Positions 24,242 to 37,189 of a stretch of DNA of 64,000 nt are shown here, in pieces. The stretch is from assembly GCF_030253575.1 (NCBI RefSeq), contig NC_080562.1:32815852-32879851 (forward strand), read 5' to 3'. The translations under genes and the position numbers were made by a program. Below the pieces are notes generated by a model. The model did no database searches and had not been told where the DNA came from. It saw only the letters and a program-made list of their open reading frames with translations. Each line of letters opens with the position of its first letter. Positions within the stretch are counted from its first letter, which is position 1. Origin of the DNA: Rhododendron vialii (taxonomy: Eukaryota; Streptophyta; Magnoliopsida; Ericales; Ericaceae).

Positions 24242-27200
24242 TCAAACAGATGCTGATAAACCCTGCACCTTCATCATGCAGAAATATTTGGATGGAGCAA
24301 TAGTACCAGCCTTCACACACAAATCCACCACTGCTGGGGCATGCCCATAAAATTCCCTCCCTTCATCCAGAAGAACCAGAGGATCCTGAGGCCGACGGTA
24401 CCAGGCAACCTTCGGAGGCACCAAATCATCCACCTCTGCCTTCTTCCATAAGTGGGCCCCACGCCAACTCTCAAACTTAAACACTCCACAGAGCCGAGCC
24501 CTGTGTCCGGATGGCCCTACATGAACTTCAGAACAATGCTTACAAACCTTTGATGGATAAACCATCAATAGCTTTTGCACCCCGGACCTGAGGATCTCCC
24601 AAGCCCTCAAAGTTCCCCTAGCTATCAATCTAAGATCATCAGGTGACAAAGACTCAGCACCAATGACCCCAACTCCAACACTATCCTCTGAATTCCATCT
24701 GCCAGGATTAAGACTCTCATCCTCTGGATCAGCTCCTGCTTGCCAACAGAGCTCAACAACTGCTGGGACCCTTTCAAAATCGAACCTTTGGTGGTGTTTG
24801 ATTTCACCTTGGAACATTTTATCCAAGTGAAAAGTTTCTACAGGGACGAGTACGTCAGTCAGTCTACCATTGATCCACTCATGCACCTGGTTCTTGCCAT
24901 GATGCCTGTAACCACAGCAAGTTTGAATTAGATGGCCTTGCTCACCTATATATACCTCCGGACAAAATCTGCACATAAAGGAGATCAAATTAGCTACAGC
25001 CTCCACCCAAAAAAACATGGTTCTATACTCCAAACAAATAGCTAAGCAACAAGAGAAATAAATCGAACATCCATCGAGACTAAATTATGAAAGAGAAACA
25101 TCAGACTAAGGGGGTGTTTGGGAGCTTATTTTTTGGCTTTTCATTTTTAATTTTTTGGCTTTTTGATTTTTTGGCTTTTTGGTCAGAATGTAGTTTGAAT
25201 TTAGTAGAGTGTTTGGAAGCCTACTTTTTGTCTTTTCATTTTCAGCTTTTTACCTTTTCAGCTTTTTGAATTATGGTCAGAATGTATTTTAAATCTGTAG
25301 TGTTTGGATGAATATGTGCAGAATATATTTTATAAAATGAGTAGTGTTTGGGAGATATATGATGCATATGAATTATGGGTTGGTTTTTTACCATGTTGCT
25401 CTTGGTTCTTTATTATTATATATAAAATTGTCATAAGTAATGTTAATTACAAATTTATATTTATATTTATATTTATATAGTTTTTGGAAAATAAATTTAT
25501 GCAGTCTTTAATTTTTATTTGCTAATACAAAAAAATTAAATATTATCGCGTAAGTTTCATAGAAATAAGAGAACGATTAAATTAAGGAATCGCTAAAATA
25601 ATAAATAAAATAAAAAACCACACAAACTTTATTATTAGAATAAGTTCTGTCCGGATCAACCAGACAAGGGGTTGTCCGGACATTTTTTAATATATAAACT
25701 CAACTTTTGACATATCTATCGATGTCCGGACAAGTTAATTTTTTGCGTTGATACATTATTTTGCGAGTCCTACAAAATGGACGGTTCGAATTTTTAAAAA
25801 AAATACGCGAAGGGAGCCCACACGGGGCTGTCCGGACAGCCCCTTGCCCCGTTTATCCGGAAAGAACTTTTTCTCCATTTACAAGTACCAACCAGTGAAC
25901 AAAAAACACACACGGAGGGTTTGGATAGAGACAAGAGTAAGGTGAAGGTATAGAATGAAATTAAGGTAACTCAGATTAGGGTATTTTCGTAATTGCATGT
26001 AAAATGAGAAAATGGGAAAAGCACCTCCGGACCTCTTTTTCACTTTTGCTCTCTAAACCAAAAATTGGCAAAGCCATTCTGGCTTAACTCATTTTAAAAA
26101 AAGCTGCCAAACACTTGGAATGTAAAAACTGGAAAATGAGAAAAGTAGCTAGCAAATATATTCTCCAAAACAAATTTTAAAAAGCAGCAACCAAACACCA
26201 AAAATGTAAAAACCAAAAAATGAGAAGCTGAAAATGCAGCTTCCAAACACCCCCTAACTGGTTATAACATGAAAAAAAAATGGTTGTGTTGAATGAAGCA
26301 AACCCATGCACACTAAAATTTCAAGTTTTGCCATTTCAAGCTAGAAGTGGATGCTTTTCAGTCACTCCACGAGTCCTTTTCCGAAAACGCATGCACGCTA
26401 AACATTTCAAGTATAGTATTTCAACTAGAAGGGGATGCTTTTTAGTCACTCCATCAGTCCATTTCCAGCAAACCCATGTGCACTAAAATATTTTAGGTTA
26501 TGCTATTTCATGCTAGAAGGGGATGCTTTTTAGTTGCTCCATCAGTCCATTTTCCATCTGTTTTTAAAAGGTTATGATCCTGTTGCTATTTTCTTCCATT
26601 TCGGCATGCAGGTATAAATGTATAATGCACCAAAGATTTAGACCAAACATTGGTTGAGTTAAAGCTTAACCACGATGGATAAGGCATATAAACTCACAAG
26701 TCTGAATTTATATGAATGCAAGCCCCTAAAAAGTGTCAGGAAAGAGTAGCACCCCAGCACAGTACAGCTGCAATAAGTGACAAACAAACAGCGGTGGCTC
26801 TAGGAACTGGGATAAAACCTTTGTAACAAAATAGAACTCATGGTGTCCATTCCATATTTATAATTCAACAAAACAGTTTAGGCTTCTCAGATTTTTAACA
26901 AAAAGATATACAGGTCAAACACAATATAGATAGAACAAAAGATTTACTGATTGACCACAACTAGTTTTGTAGTTTGGAAGCTTTGCACATACCTTCATTA
27001 TGAATAGTAGTGAAAATAGAAAAACCAATATCATCCTTCAATTTTCTCTTATTAATGCCTATAAAAATGGTTAAAGGAACATGCTAATATATCATGGTGA
27101 GTCATATGAAGAGTAGGAGGACAAAGCAGAGATTATATTTTAAGGGAATGATGACAAAATGCTAGTGGGGCCATGCAGTAAATAGAGTAATTTAAATAAG

Positions 27201-28487
27201 TAAAAGTAATGAGCAAATAATAAGTTTTTAACTGTGGGTTCAAGCCTCATCTTCAGTGGTGTCATGTGATTGGAACTTTTCTGGAAAAGGATTGATTAGT
27301 AGAAGGAATGAAAGGAAACTTTCATTCAGTGGGTTCATGTGACCCCAGTAGTTCTTAACTAGCGTTGCCCCTGCATACAAGCAAGGTAAGAATACAATGC
27401 ATGACTTTGTGATCTACCGACAAAACTCTACAACAGTTTTTTCGTGAAGGAAACCATCACATAGCAAATCCTGGAATTTAATGCATAGATGAGAAGGGAC
27501 GAAAGCTTTATATAGCAAAGCATTATGTTTAATAGCTAAGTTTACGCCCCCACAGGTTCAGTTGGATGGAAAGACCCTTGGAATGTTATTCTAGGGATGT
27601 CAGTTTCAACTATTGGCAAATTTCAAGGCCTGCTTTTTGATGGTGCTGGGATTGAGGTTCTCAGTACCCCCGTCTGGGTATTGAACTCCCAACACTGTAA
27701 TTTCCTTAATTCTTCTGCTTGAAAATTAACCAGACACTGACATGAACTGTCATTCTCAACAGAACTAAACGATTTAAGTCAGATGGAACTTGTTTTGATT
27801 GCTGGCATTTGCCGCAAACCTATTATCCGTTGGAGAGCAGAGGTAATTCGATTCTGCACCAACAATCTTTAACGCAGTTCTAATCTTATATTTATGGTGT
27901 GAAAATTAAACACCCCCATAGCAATCAGTAAAAGCCAGTGAAAATATAGTTGTCAGTGTCCATCACACATCCAACTTGCAAACATTACAGTGAACTTAAA
28001 AACACTAAGGAAGCACGATTCCTTGACAAGAGAACAGTATCAAACTAAATGGTCAAGGGAGGTCAGGCTACTTAACAGAAACCAGGATACTATTAAAAGA
28101 CAATAGTTGCCTTTTTATTATTTATTTTCCAAACACAGTGGCATCAAGAATGGCAAGCAGCTTCTGAAGAGCACCATGTAAAGCTGTAAAAAGCAAAAGA
28201 AATCTGAAATCAACCATCTACCAACTGTGGATTTATTTCTAAGATCATTCATTTATGTAGGTTCACCTCCCAAGTGGCAACATATTTGTCACTAATTCCT
28301 CTTATTGTCCACACATTCGGTTAAAATCATGGGTCCATCCTTATCCCAACCCACACCCAAAATCAATGCAACAATCAAACTCACGATTATAACAAAATTC
28401 GGGACAAAACCCACAAACAAAATCGATGCAGAAATCAAACCCACGATTACAAAAAAAAAATTCAGGACCAAAACCCACATCGCAATT

Positions 28488-28531
<44 letters not shown>

Positions 28532-28783
28532 CTTGCAAGACAAGACAGGAATGACTTGGAGAAGGGTAGAGACGCCTTGGATGAGGAGAGCTCTGGCCTT
28601 CAGCACATCTTGGGCTACGGGCACCATGCCTTTCACCGGGTAGTCCTTTGCCCTATCCTTGATCCTCTTCAGAATCATCGGCCTCAGCTTTTTCAAGTCT
28701 ATCTTCCGATTATTCGAACTGTAGTATCTGGAAAATCTGACTAACCCTTCCAAAAGAGAAATTTTCCGGGTACAGAAAGCCAT
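24242..28783 (-). CDS. APO4: APO-family protein, APO4-type (organelle-targeted)
   Basis: Two minus-strand exons: 28533-28783 (start ATG 28781-28783) and 24242-24968 (stop at 24242-24244). They join in phase 2 to give 978 bp, or 325 aa. The N-terminus ([21 protein letters not shown]) is basic and Ser/Tyr-rich, as in a mitochondrial presequence. It is followed by [22 protein letters not shown], typical of APO proteins. Two APO repeats follow: [32 protein letters not shown] and [21 protein letters not shown]...RGAHLW. Each has the paired CxxC and H/C ligands thought to bind metal and RNA. The end [12 protein letters not shown] fits APO4, reported to be needed for organelle group II intron splicing and complex I. 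The length matches the family (about 335 aa). Intron 24969-28532 is filled with transposons, and a GA microsatellite touches its donor. Confidence 0.92.
25110..26254. mobile_element. Tourist-like (PIF/Harbinger) non-autonomous element
   Basis: Ends GGGGGTGTTTGGGAGCTT and AGCTTCCAAACACCCCC are inverted repeats, bounded by TAA at 25107-25109 and 26255-26257. That is the 3-bp target duplication of PIF/Harbinger elements. Subterminal repeats of the form TTTTTGGCTTTT and their complements lie at both sides. No transposase frame is seen in the 1145 bp. It sits in the APO4-type gene's intron. Confidence 0.85.
25642..25871. mobile_element. MITE nested inside the Tourist-like element
   Basis: The left arm AAGTTCTGTCCGGATCAACC, with GACAAGGGGTTGTCCGGAC after it, pairs with the right arm GTCCGGACAGCCCCTTGCCCC...TCCGGAAAGAACTT. 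The arms are about 40 bp. Target duplication is not clear. Confidence 0.75.
26300..26555. repeat. 85-bp minisatellite, three copies
   Basis: Units start at 26300, 26385 and 26470 with AAAC-CATG--C-CTAAA. Each then carries TATTTCA--CTAGAAG-GGATGCTTTT-AGT--CTCCA-AGTCC. The period is not a multiple of three, so this is not coding. It lies in the APO4-type intron. Confidence 0.85.
28491..28529. repeat. GA microsatellite abutting the APO4 donor site
   Basis: On the gene strand the intron starts GTAA and runs at once into about 19 CT units, so the repeat occupies the donor-proximal intron. Confidence 0.9.
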
Positions 28784-29023
28784 TTTTGGGGTGGGTATTC
28801 ACAGACGAATCGTTGGAGAGAGAGAGAGAGAAGCAAGGGACCGTTGAAGAAGACGAAAGAAGCAGTAGTCGTTTAATTGGGAAATGGAAGTGGGCCTGGT
28901 TTGGGTCTGGGTTTAGTACTTGGGCCAGAGAGAGGGTTTTGGGCTGGGCTTAATTGTCGGGTAGACCGGAGACCCACGTCGGGAAATGGAAAGAGGAGTA
29001 CATGCATATATCACGTCAGAAAT
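28784..29023. other. Leader and promoter of the APO4-type gene
   Basis: Short GA tract at 28816-28830 in the probable leader. No other feature. Confidence 0.4.
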
Positions 29024-30852
29024 TGTAATACCCCTAATCTTTAATTATAATTTAAGTTAATTATTTGATGTGTTTTGGGCTTAATTTGCTAGCTAAATGA
29101 AATTGGAGCATAAATTGGCATATGACACACACACTCAATAATTTTTCCTAAGCCTGGTAAGACAAAATAGAGGGTTCTACGTTCTTCTTCTTTTATTCAT
29201 ATATCACAAACGTAGGGAGAGAGAGAGACCGACTAAGAGAAGAAGAAGAGAGAGAGGAAAAATTAGGGAAAACCTTGCATGGCTTGAAATTGAAGATTTA
29301 ACTTGGTAATTCTTACATTTCCTACTTGAATTCATGTTTTGTATGTTGAATTCCATGCTTTAGTAGTTGAATTTCATGTTTAGTTGATGAATCTTGCATA
29401 TATTAGATGAATTTCGGTTTGGGGAGGAACACCACTTGAATCTCTTGAATTGATGAGTTTAAAGCTTGTTTTGATGCATGAATTTGATGTTCTTGAAGTA
29501 GCTCTTCTATATCTATGAGGTTGAGCATGATTAGTGAGGTTTTGATGTGAGTTAGAAGTAGTTTGGAAGGGTTTAAGAGTTGAAAATCACAGAAAGAACA
29601 AGAGGTGATTTTCTGGAAATCTGCTGAATTGAGAAACCTAGAATCTGTCCTGATTTTGGGAAATTTTTTTGAGGCAGTTCCTAAACTCCAAAAATTATGA
29701 AATTTTTATTGAGAGTTCCTCTATGAGTCTTTTGTCTATGGTAAAAATTTCGAGATAATATTTGAAGTATTAAATTCTGTAGAAATTCGTAATCTAGCAA
29801 CGCGCAGTTTCGGACTGTGCTAACTGGACAGACATGTGTTGGGGAAACGGCTATAATTTTGAGCTCGAGCGACGAAATAACGAACCGTTTCTTGATTTTG
29901 AAACTAGACTCATAGACCTAAAAAATTGCATGAAGATTTTGTCTTTGTTATTTCTGTGCAAAGTCAGATTTTGAGCTGAAGTTTGAGCTACAAATTATGT
30001 TCGTTTAAAGCTAGCTACGTAACTTTATAATTTTACCCTAGGATCTTGTGTTCATTAAAAATAGACTTGTTCGACATCCTCTAACCATGTTTTGTTGCCT
30101 AATTGTCTTAGGAGGTTCGGGTGACACATGGATACGAGGTGAGTGATTAATACCCAAAACACATGGTTTGTTATAAGCTTTTCACTTCACTGATGTTTTA
30201 TACTTTGATATGAACTCCATGGAATATCAATGAAAGGTGGACATATTTTATATCTATTAATGGCATCCTTCCACGTCCCAGCTTGCTAAGGGACACGTGT
30301 TAAAAGGCTAGCAAGACATGGCTAATATATCGGATAACGAAAGACGTCTTAACTTATCCACTACCGGGGACGCTTGGTAGACATGAAATGAACAGAGAAT
30401 GTGCATTACTATGCTATGTTGCTATGAGAAATGATTCGTTTTTAAATGGTTTTATCATTGTCCATGGAAAGCATGTGAATTGCGTATTAATCATTCATAC
30501 GAGCTTTGGCTTATGAATTTTTCCACCTTTCAGGCAACGGGGAATATAATGGTGACGTGCAGTCTTCTTTTGGTCGTGCCAAGTAGATGTGGACCTGTAG
30601 ATAGGGAGTTGTTCTTGGTGAACATTTTTGCATGTAAATATGCACAGCTCTGGGTGGTTTGCAATGTAGAGATCCTTGTAAAGACTTCTACTTTTGGCAT
30701 ATGTAATAAAATGGATTTGTTTCCGCTTGTCGTTAATTGAGTCCCTTTAGTCATTTGTTAATGAGATGTTTAACTTTTGTATGGACTTAGTGATCAAATC
30801 ACTGGCGCTTTGTTGTGATTAGAGCCTTAGGGGCGGGCTAGGGTTGTGACAG
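29024..30852. mobile_element. Ty3/gypsy-type solo LTR
   Basis: The 1829-bp block begins TGTAATACCCC and ends GGGTTGTGACA, and is flanked on both sides by GAAAT (29019-29023 and 30853-30857), a 5-bp target duplication. No internal region, primer site or coding part is present. It therefore looks like the single LTR left after recombination between the two ends. The long LTR and its end sequences resemble the Del/Tekay group of Ty3 elements; that placement is from memory. The intact-looking target repeats suggest moderate rather than great age. Confidence 0.8.
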
Positions 30853-30857
30853 AAATA

Positions 30858-32040
30858 ATGGTAGCAGAGAATACGTCAATTGTGTGTGAGAGTCCAGATT
30901 AACCTAATTAATCTCAATAGACAAATCCACGAAGAAGAACATCCTACACAAAAAGAAACAATGATCTATTATTTGTGTTTGACAAAATTTGACCCGCTCA
31001 TCCTGCAGTTGAAAATTTCAAGGGTGCGAGTGTCCACCTAAATCTATTACTAATTTACTCTCTATTCAATGAATAGATAGTGTTTCATTATGTCAAAAGC
31101 AGTAGCATGTACAGTACTCACTTTCTTCATAGTTAGGGTTCTTATCTTGGTCGAAGAATTTGGTTAATACGAAGGGGATTTAATTGGGTTTGAATTCCGT
31201 TGGATTTGGTTTAGATACACAACGTACTTTGGGGCTGACACTTTTTACTTTAAAATGTTGGTTTTCCGATTATGTTATGATTATGAAGTCATTGGGGCTT
31301 TTATGTATTTTCATCACGCATTAAGGGGTGTTTTGTATTTTTTTTCTATTTTATTTACATTCTAAATCTATACTACACACGAAAATGGCAAAAAGAAAGC
31401 GAGGAAATGGACGGGAAATAAAGATACAAGTAAAGCAGAAACACTGTATCACTTGCTGTAGGTGTAGATTAGTTTCTCTGGCCTAAGGATTAGTTCGATT
31501 GGTCGATGGTTTTGGTCTTTACGCAATTGATCAAGTTTATTCTTATTTCAATTGGTCGATTGTTTTGGTTCTCATGCATTTGATCAAGTTTATCCGTATT
31601 AGATTAATAAGAAAGTAGTAACTGGCTTATTTTGACTGTAACGAAAAAGAGATTAGTTAATATGCGTGAAAGTTGGCACAGACATCTGTAAAAAAGGGGG
31701 TTAGTTTGGCTTTCCAAAGTCGCCCAATCTAGAAAAACCAGTTTCTGTGCCGCAATCCTAACCATCCGTCCTACGTCGTTATAAACATCGTACGGTTCCC
31801 ACGTTGTCTTCGAAGGTTGACTTCGTGTAGTTGAATGGTCCACGTGGGTACAGTCGAATCTTACTATTACCACCCAAAACTATCTCCCACCAAATCAGGA
31901 TACGCCGAACATTAGCACACCGTACTACAGTTTTCCAGCTCGTAGCTGTCAAAAGCCCGTTTCTTGGCTGGCAATAGGAGTTTCCATTAATCTTTTCGGG
32001 GTTCTCAATTTGTGCGGTTAAGACGTTCTTGTCCCACGCC
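30858..32040. other. Intergenic upstream of eIF1
   Basis: A 58-bp tandem repeat pair lies at 31493-31608 (ATTGGTCGAT-GTTTTGGT and GATCAAGTTTAT in each). No gene seen; the eIF1 promoter should lie in the right part. Confidence 0.5.
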
Positions 32041-32047
32041 CACCGCC

Positions 32048-32085
32048 TATAAGTCCACCCCCAAACCATCGCTCATCCCTCAAAA

Positions 32086-32124
<39 letters not shown>

Positions 32125-32154
32125 CGTCTTGTTCCTCTGTCAAATTCGTAACAG
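32048..32154 (+). promoter_or_regulatory. eIF1 core promoter and leader exon
   Basis: A TATA-like TATAAG lies at 32048-32053. About 40 bp on is a CT microsatellite (32091-32120), then a leader ending CGTAACAG with donor GTATGT at 32155. The leader's matching acceptor is at 35997 (TCTGTTTCAG). The transcription start is inferred to be near 32080. Confidence 0.6.
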
Positions 32155-35100
32155 GTATGTAATAGTCTTGAATTCTTTCATTTAATTTGATTTTTACTAG
32201 CATTACTCAGCCAAAAAAAATTCCATTTTTAGCATTGGGTTGATCTTTGCTTACGTATGATCGGTTTCAGAATTTGATTTCCTTTCTCGCCCTTTACTTG
32301 TTGGGTAATTAATTGGTTGTTATGTTTGTTTTTCTTTGATGTTGCGTTCGGTTTTGTGGGGCTTGAATTGCTTTGATATCTCAATTGAATTGTTTAGATC
32401 TCTCAAAAATCGATACTTTTTTTTTCCCTCAAGGAAAAATAGGATTTTGGCTTTGGGTTTTAATTTCTGAGAGGGTTCCCGAAATGTTTATTGATTGTCC
32501 ATGTCTGCGTTTTGTATAAGTTTCTGATTTGTTTACAATAAAATCTTCTATTATAATTGGGTTCGGAAGGGGGAGAAATCTTTCATTTGCTTATGTAGGG
32601 ATGATTTTTATGGAAGGATAACCATATATATGTACCGTAAACCGCTGAATTCTGTGTTGAAAGCCAAGAACCCCCGTTTAGCAATCACCAAAAATTAGTG
32701 TCTAACTTGCAGTGTGAGTTAGGAAATGGGTTATTCCTAAGTTGTTGTGTCTAAGGAACAGGGAAAGACAAGAACCATCTCCTTGGAAACGGGTCTGACA
32801 TGGGTCACTTTGCATAAGTTTCTTCTCTTAGTACTCTTACTATGGTGGGTCTTTGAAAATTGTAGTTTGATGGGTCTTCGAAAATTGTAGTTATATAAAT
32901 GGGTCTCTTGGTTGCGTTCGTTGTCGTTTTACCATTACATAGAATTGATTTTCGAAACTCGACAGCTTAAGTCAAACTTGTTCACTGTTCACCAAACTTT
33001 CAATAAAAGTAGCCTAATTTTTTGAAAGTAATCTAAGTGGTAACATTGAAGTAAAGAAAGGCACCAAGGGATGCCACCCATATAAGTATGTGGCATAAGT
33101 CACGTAGCCTATAGAACTCGATAACAGCCCACACAATACCCTGAACTGCCAGCCTCTACGAAGAAAATCCAAATATTGGTTGAAGGATTAAGCTGCTCGA
33201 GAGTCGACCATGCTAAAAGATAGAAAACTACTTTGGAGTCTGTAGATTGTTATTGTATTTCCATGGAAAGTGCCTATATTGAGTGATGGTCGACCTGTAC
33301 GAATCAGTTGAGATTATGTAAAATTGTAAATAATGCTTCATATTTCCAGATTCAAAGTTGGACAAATAGTGCTCTCTTGTTTTGTCATTTGTTTTCTCTA
33401 AATTTCTTCTTTCAATAGTCAACTTTTCGGTAAATGAAAGATGGATTCCATGAGCTAGTAGTTGGGGCTCTTACTGAGTGGCAAACAAGCTCTAACGGTA
33501 ATAGTGTAAGAGGGATCATTAGGTTTCTGAAACTTTGATGTTAGGCGTTGTTTCATGTTGACCTATCTAAGCCTTTAACTTAGAACGAGTAGCTTTCCTT
33601 TTTTATTAATAATTTTCTTGGTTTGGATTCTTAGCGTTAGTCATTATGCATTAACCCCGTGAAATCAAACCAAACCGAGCCTTGTGTCCCTGTGAGGAAG
33701 GTGAAAATACTGCGTTTATAACAATGCACACTGGTCGGCTGGTTCATACTCTATGGTCTGTATTTCTTCTTGGTTTCTCTTTGCGTAAATCATCATGAGT
33801 TCAAATTGTTCAAGTTATACCTTCTCTAATCTTGTTAGCACATTTCAGCTGTTTGAGTCGGATTCTCTCCAACTTGTGAACTTGCACCCACTTTTCTACA
33901 TTTGGCGGTTCCAACAATGAGATAGCAAGTCGTACAGATTCTAACTACCATTTCATTATCTTTTCTTTTTGTGGCCACCATTTTAACTTCTCAAGGATCT
34001 GACCTCTAGGATGTGGCCTCTTATGTTTCAGCCATTTTGTGTTTTCCTGTTACAAGGCTGGTGTGATATGTTACAATGGTTGTAAAAGTTACTGGTCATT
34101 CTCAATGCTAGTTGCATGGCTAATCATGGATATGAGCGACAATTTGGAAGTGAACATCTTGATGAGGAACCTGATTGTACTGTACCCCAAGATGTGTCTC
34201 CGATGTAATAAGGGTACCTTGGTGATTTTACTAACTCATAACCTTAACAGTATATACGGATATATCAACTTGGATTTATTCTGCATACGACTGTGGACGT
34301 ATCGTGGAAGAGTGAGGGCTGCCATCCATCTGCCCATAGAGTCGGCTTTTAGTGATGATCTGCTCATATGTACCATGATGGGTGGCAAAAAGCGGCTTCT
34401 TCATCAGTTAATGGTCAAGTGGAAAAGGACCTGCAGCTTCTTTTCTTTCTGGAGCATAGCCCACATTGAGTGAACCACTTAAATCTGGTGTTCGTGTGAT
34501 TCTGCAATGGGTTTCTTTATTTTCTGCAATCTCCTTGGGCTATCACTATTTCTAACGAATTGTGCTTTGGTCATGGTGTCATCATGTTTTATTTAATATT
34601 CACCGATATTTGAACTTGAAGGCTTACTCAGCAATGAGTACTTTGTTTTTGCAACCCAAATTTCTGTGTGATCATCAGTGCTGTGAATAGAAGCTTGCTT
34701 TGTCATGCGCGTACAACTAGGCAGTATAGTATCCTTTGAGATGGCTATTGGGTTATGGACCTGAATGTAATCAGTCTTTTTACCAGGCAGGGGTTGGCAG
34801 TAATAGATAGACAACAACTGTAGGTGGTAGTAGTGAATCTAGTGATGGGGCCTTTAGTAGAGTATCAATAGACATTTACTGTTGTCTGAAACAGGTGAAC
34901 GTTGCTAGATTAAGGAGCTCGTGTCCCATCTTATTATGGTCACAGATAACCTATCGTTACTCTAATTCTTCTGTCATTACTATCTCCTCGTCAGAGGGGG
35001 TTTCCACCAGTTGGTTTCGGTTTGAGAAGGTCAATATTTCTCTACGTTAAAACTTAAAAGAGGTTTCCCTTCATGGACAGAATGATATCACAGTTATCAC

Positions 35101-35997
35101 CCATCACTTCTAGTATAGGCCATCATTTTGTTATTGCTTTAGTATGTTTTCTACCGGATCATGAAAATCTTCCTTAGCCAATAAAGCCTTTGGAAAGCGT
35201 ATGATTGGATTCATAAGGAAAAAGGTTTTGTGATTTAGAGGAAGTAGTATTTCTGTATTGGGGTTGGTAACTCATGATGTTATGAAAGTTTTTAGCAGAT
35301 GTTCTGTAGTTACGTATGATTCCGTTGGTTTTCAAATAGAAGGCCTTGATTGTGCACATTGCACTATGCTCATCAGTCAATTTCCTCTTAATGGTAGGGT
35401 AAGGTTGTTAAGTATTGGGATACCTTTCTTTATCTCTCCCCACGAGTGTGCACACACACAAACATTTAGTGACGAGTAAAAAATCAAGTTTTGAGTACCG
35501 GTACTTACCAAATCGACTTCCATTGGCATGTGCCACCACCACCCTTCATATACCTCTGCCCCTGGTTGGCGAATGAAGATAGGTTATGAACACCCTTTAA
35601 TTATTTCATAAGCTGTTACGTTCTTGAGTATGGGTTTTGTTAATGCTATTATGATTGTTATGGATAGATTAAGTTTTATAATCTAAAATATGATTGATAA
35701 GGGCCAATCTTATAAAGACAACAAGACCATCTTTTCGGTTCCACATCAAAGCAAAATACACAATATCATGACTCATATAATATCATTTTGTAGGCTGTTA
35801 TATATTTTAAGGACTATTTTTGAGCCTCAGGAGAATTGCATTTGCTGATATTTCTTCAACTTCTATTCATTTGAGGGCATGGGTGTGGGTTTCTTGGGGA
35901 TTTTCTGTACTTCATATTCCTTAATCCTTCCCTATTTAATCTCGTCCAGATCTGTATAGATTTCGAGTGGTTGAGTTTTGTATTCTATCTGTTTCAG
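32155..35997 (+). other. Long leader intron of eIF1
   Basis: Bounded by CAG|GTATGT and a T-rich tract ending TTTCAG. It holds scattered T-rich sequence and no recognised repeat. The longest frame (34039-34473) has no family resemblance and lacks codon evidence. Confidence 0.6.
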
Positions 35998-36074
35998 CTC
36001 TGATCATTCTGAAATTTGACTACGATCAAAAGAGGAGATCTACAGCTCGTACTCTTCTATTTCGAACAACTTTC

Positions 36075-37189
36075 ATGTCTGAACTCGACAACCAGCTTCC
36101 ATCTGCTTTTGGTATATTCCTGTTGTACACTTGATGGTTTTGATGAAATTGAGAAGCCATTTATGAATTAATTGTCCTGGTTTGTGGGTGGCTTTGATCT
36201 TGTTTGAGCAGATCCCTTTGCTGATGCAAATGCTGAGGATTCCAGTGCTGGAACGAAGGAGTATGTGCATGTGCGTGTACAGCAGCGCAATGGGAGGAAA
36301 AGCTTGACCACTGTGCAAGGGTTGAAGAAGGACTTCAGCTATAACAAGATACTCAAAGACCTAAAGAAGGAATTCTGCTGTAATGGTACTGTAGTTCAGG
36401 ACCCTGAGTTAGGCCAGGTGTGTTCTTAACCCTGTCTAAATGCAGTAGCTTAAGGAAATCACACTGGTGGTGCAGAAATCGTTTCTTTTGTACCCAAATT
36501 GTTTCCTCAAAAGGGGGTTGAATAGACTCCATCGTAGGAGAGAAACTTCAATGAACCAGTGATTTCACGTCATCGTTGACTGGTGGTACCACCAACAAAT
36601 AGCAAACTACCTATGACCTACCCTTCTGATTCACTATCATTGTGCAACGTACAACCTCCCCGTTTCGATGTACAGAAAGCCAGGATGCAAATGTAGCAGT
36701 TGACGGGATGACCATTGGCTTAGAGAACGAGTAGTTTTGTTGACAAATTGGGGTTCACATCCCTTATGGTGGTTTAATGGATGGTAATAACAAGTAGCAA
36801 TGATAATGGATGTGTGAAGCTTTCATTCATGAAGAAACGTTATGCTTTCATTTCCACCATATTTTTTTGTTGATCGGCATTATTTCCTCCATAATTTTTA
36901 TTGTTCTACCAAAATGAACGATGGGCCTTAGTGCTACTTTTGTTTTGATGTAGGTGATTCAACTACAGGGTGATCAAAGGAAGAACGTCTCCACCTTCCT
37001 AGTGCAGGTGGGTTTAGTATGTGTGCTATTAACAAATTATATGTGTCTAGCCGATCAAAAAAAAACACAAACAAATTATATATCTAGGACTTATAACTCA
37101 CGTGAAGCTTTTCTTTTTCTTTTTATTCTTTGTCCGATTAACAGGCCGGGATTGTGAAGAAGGAAAACATCAAGATTCATGGTTTTTAA
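36075..37189 (+). CDS. SUI1: Translation initiation factor eIF1 (SUI1)
   Basis: Four coding exons, 36075-36111, 36212-36417, 36954-37007 and 37145-37189, total 342 bp, or 113 aa, the normal size of plant eIF1. The protein reads MSELDNQLPSAFDPFADA, then VHVRVQQRNGRKSLTTVQGL, the basic and hydrophobic face used on the 40S subunit. It continues with NKILKDLKKEF-CNGTVVQDPELG, then GDQRKNVSTFLVQAGIVKKE and ends IKIHGF. All are near-invariant in the family, which enforces start-codon selection in the cytosolic pre-initiation complex. Splice borders are all GT-AG and in phase. A leader intron of about 3.8 kb (32155-35997) precedes the coding part. Open frames inside that intron have no recognised product. 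Confidence 0.97.

Noticed and set aside
34039-34473. 144-codon open frame inside the eIF1 leader intron
   Set aside because: No family resemblance, no start context and no splice support; it lies wholly within an intron bounded by good GT-AG signals.
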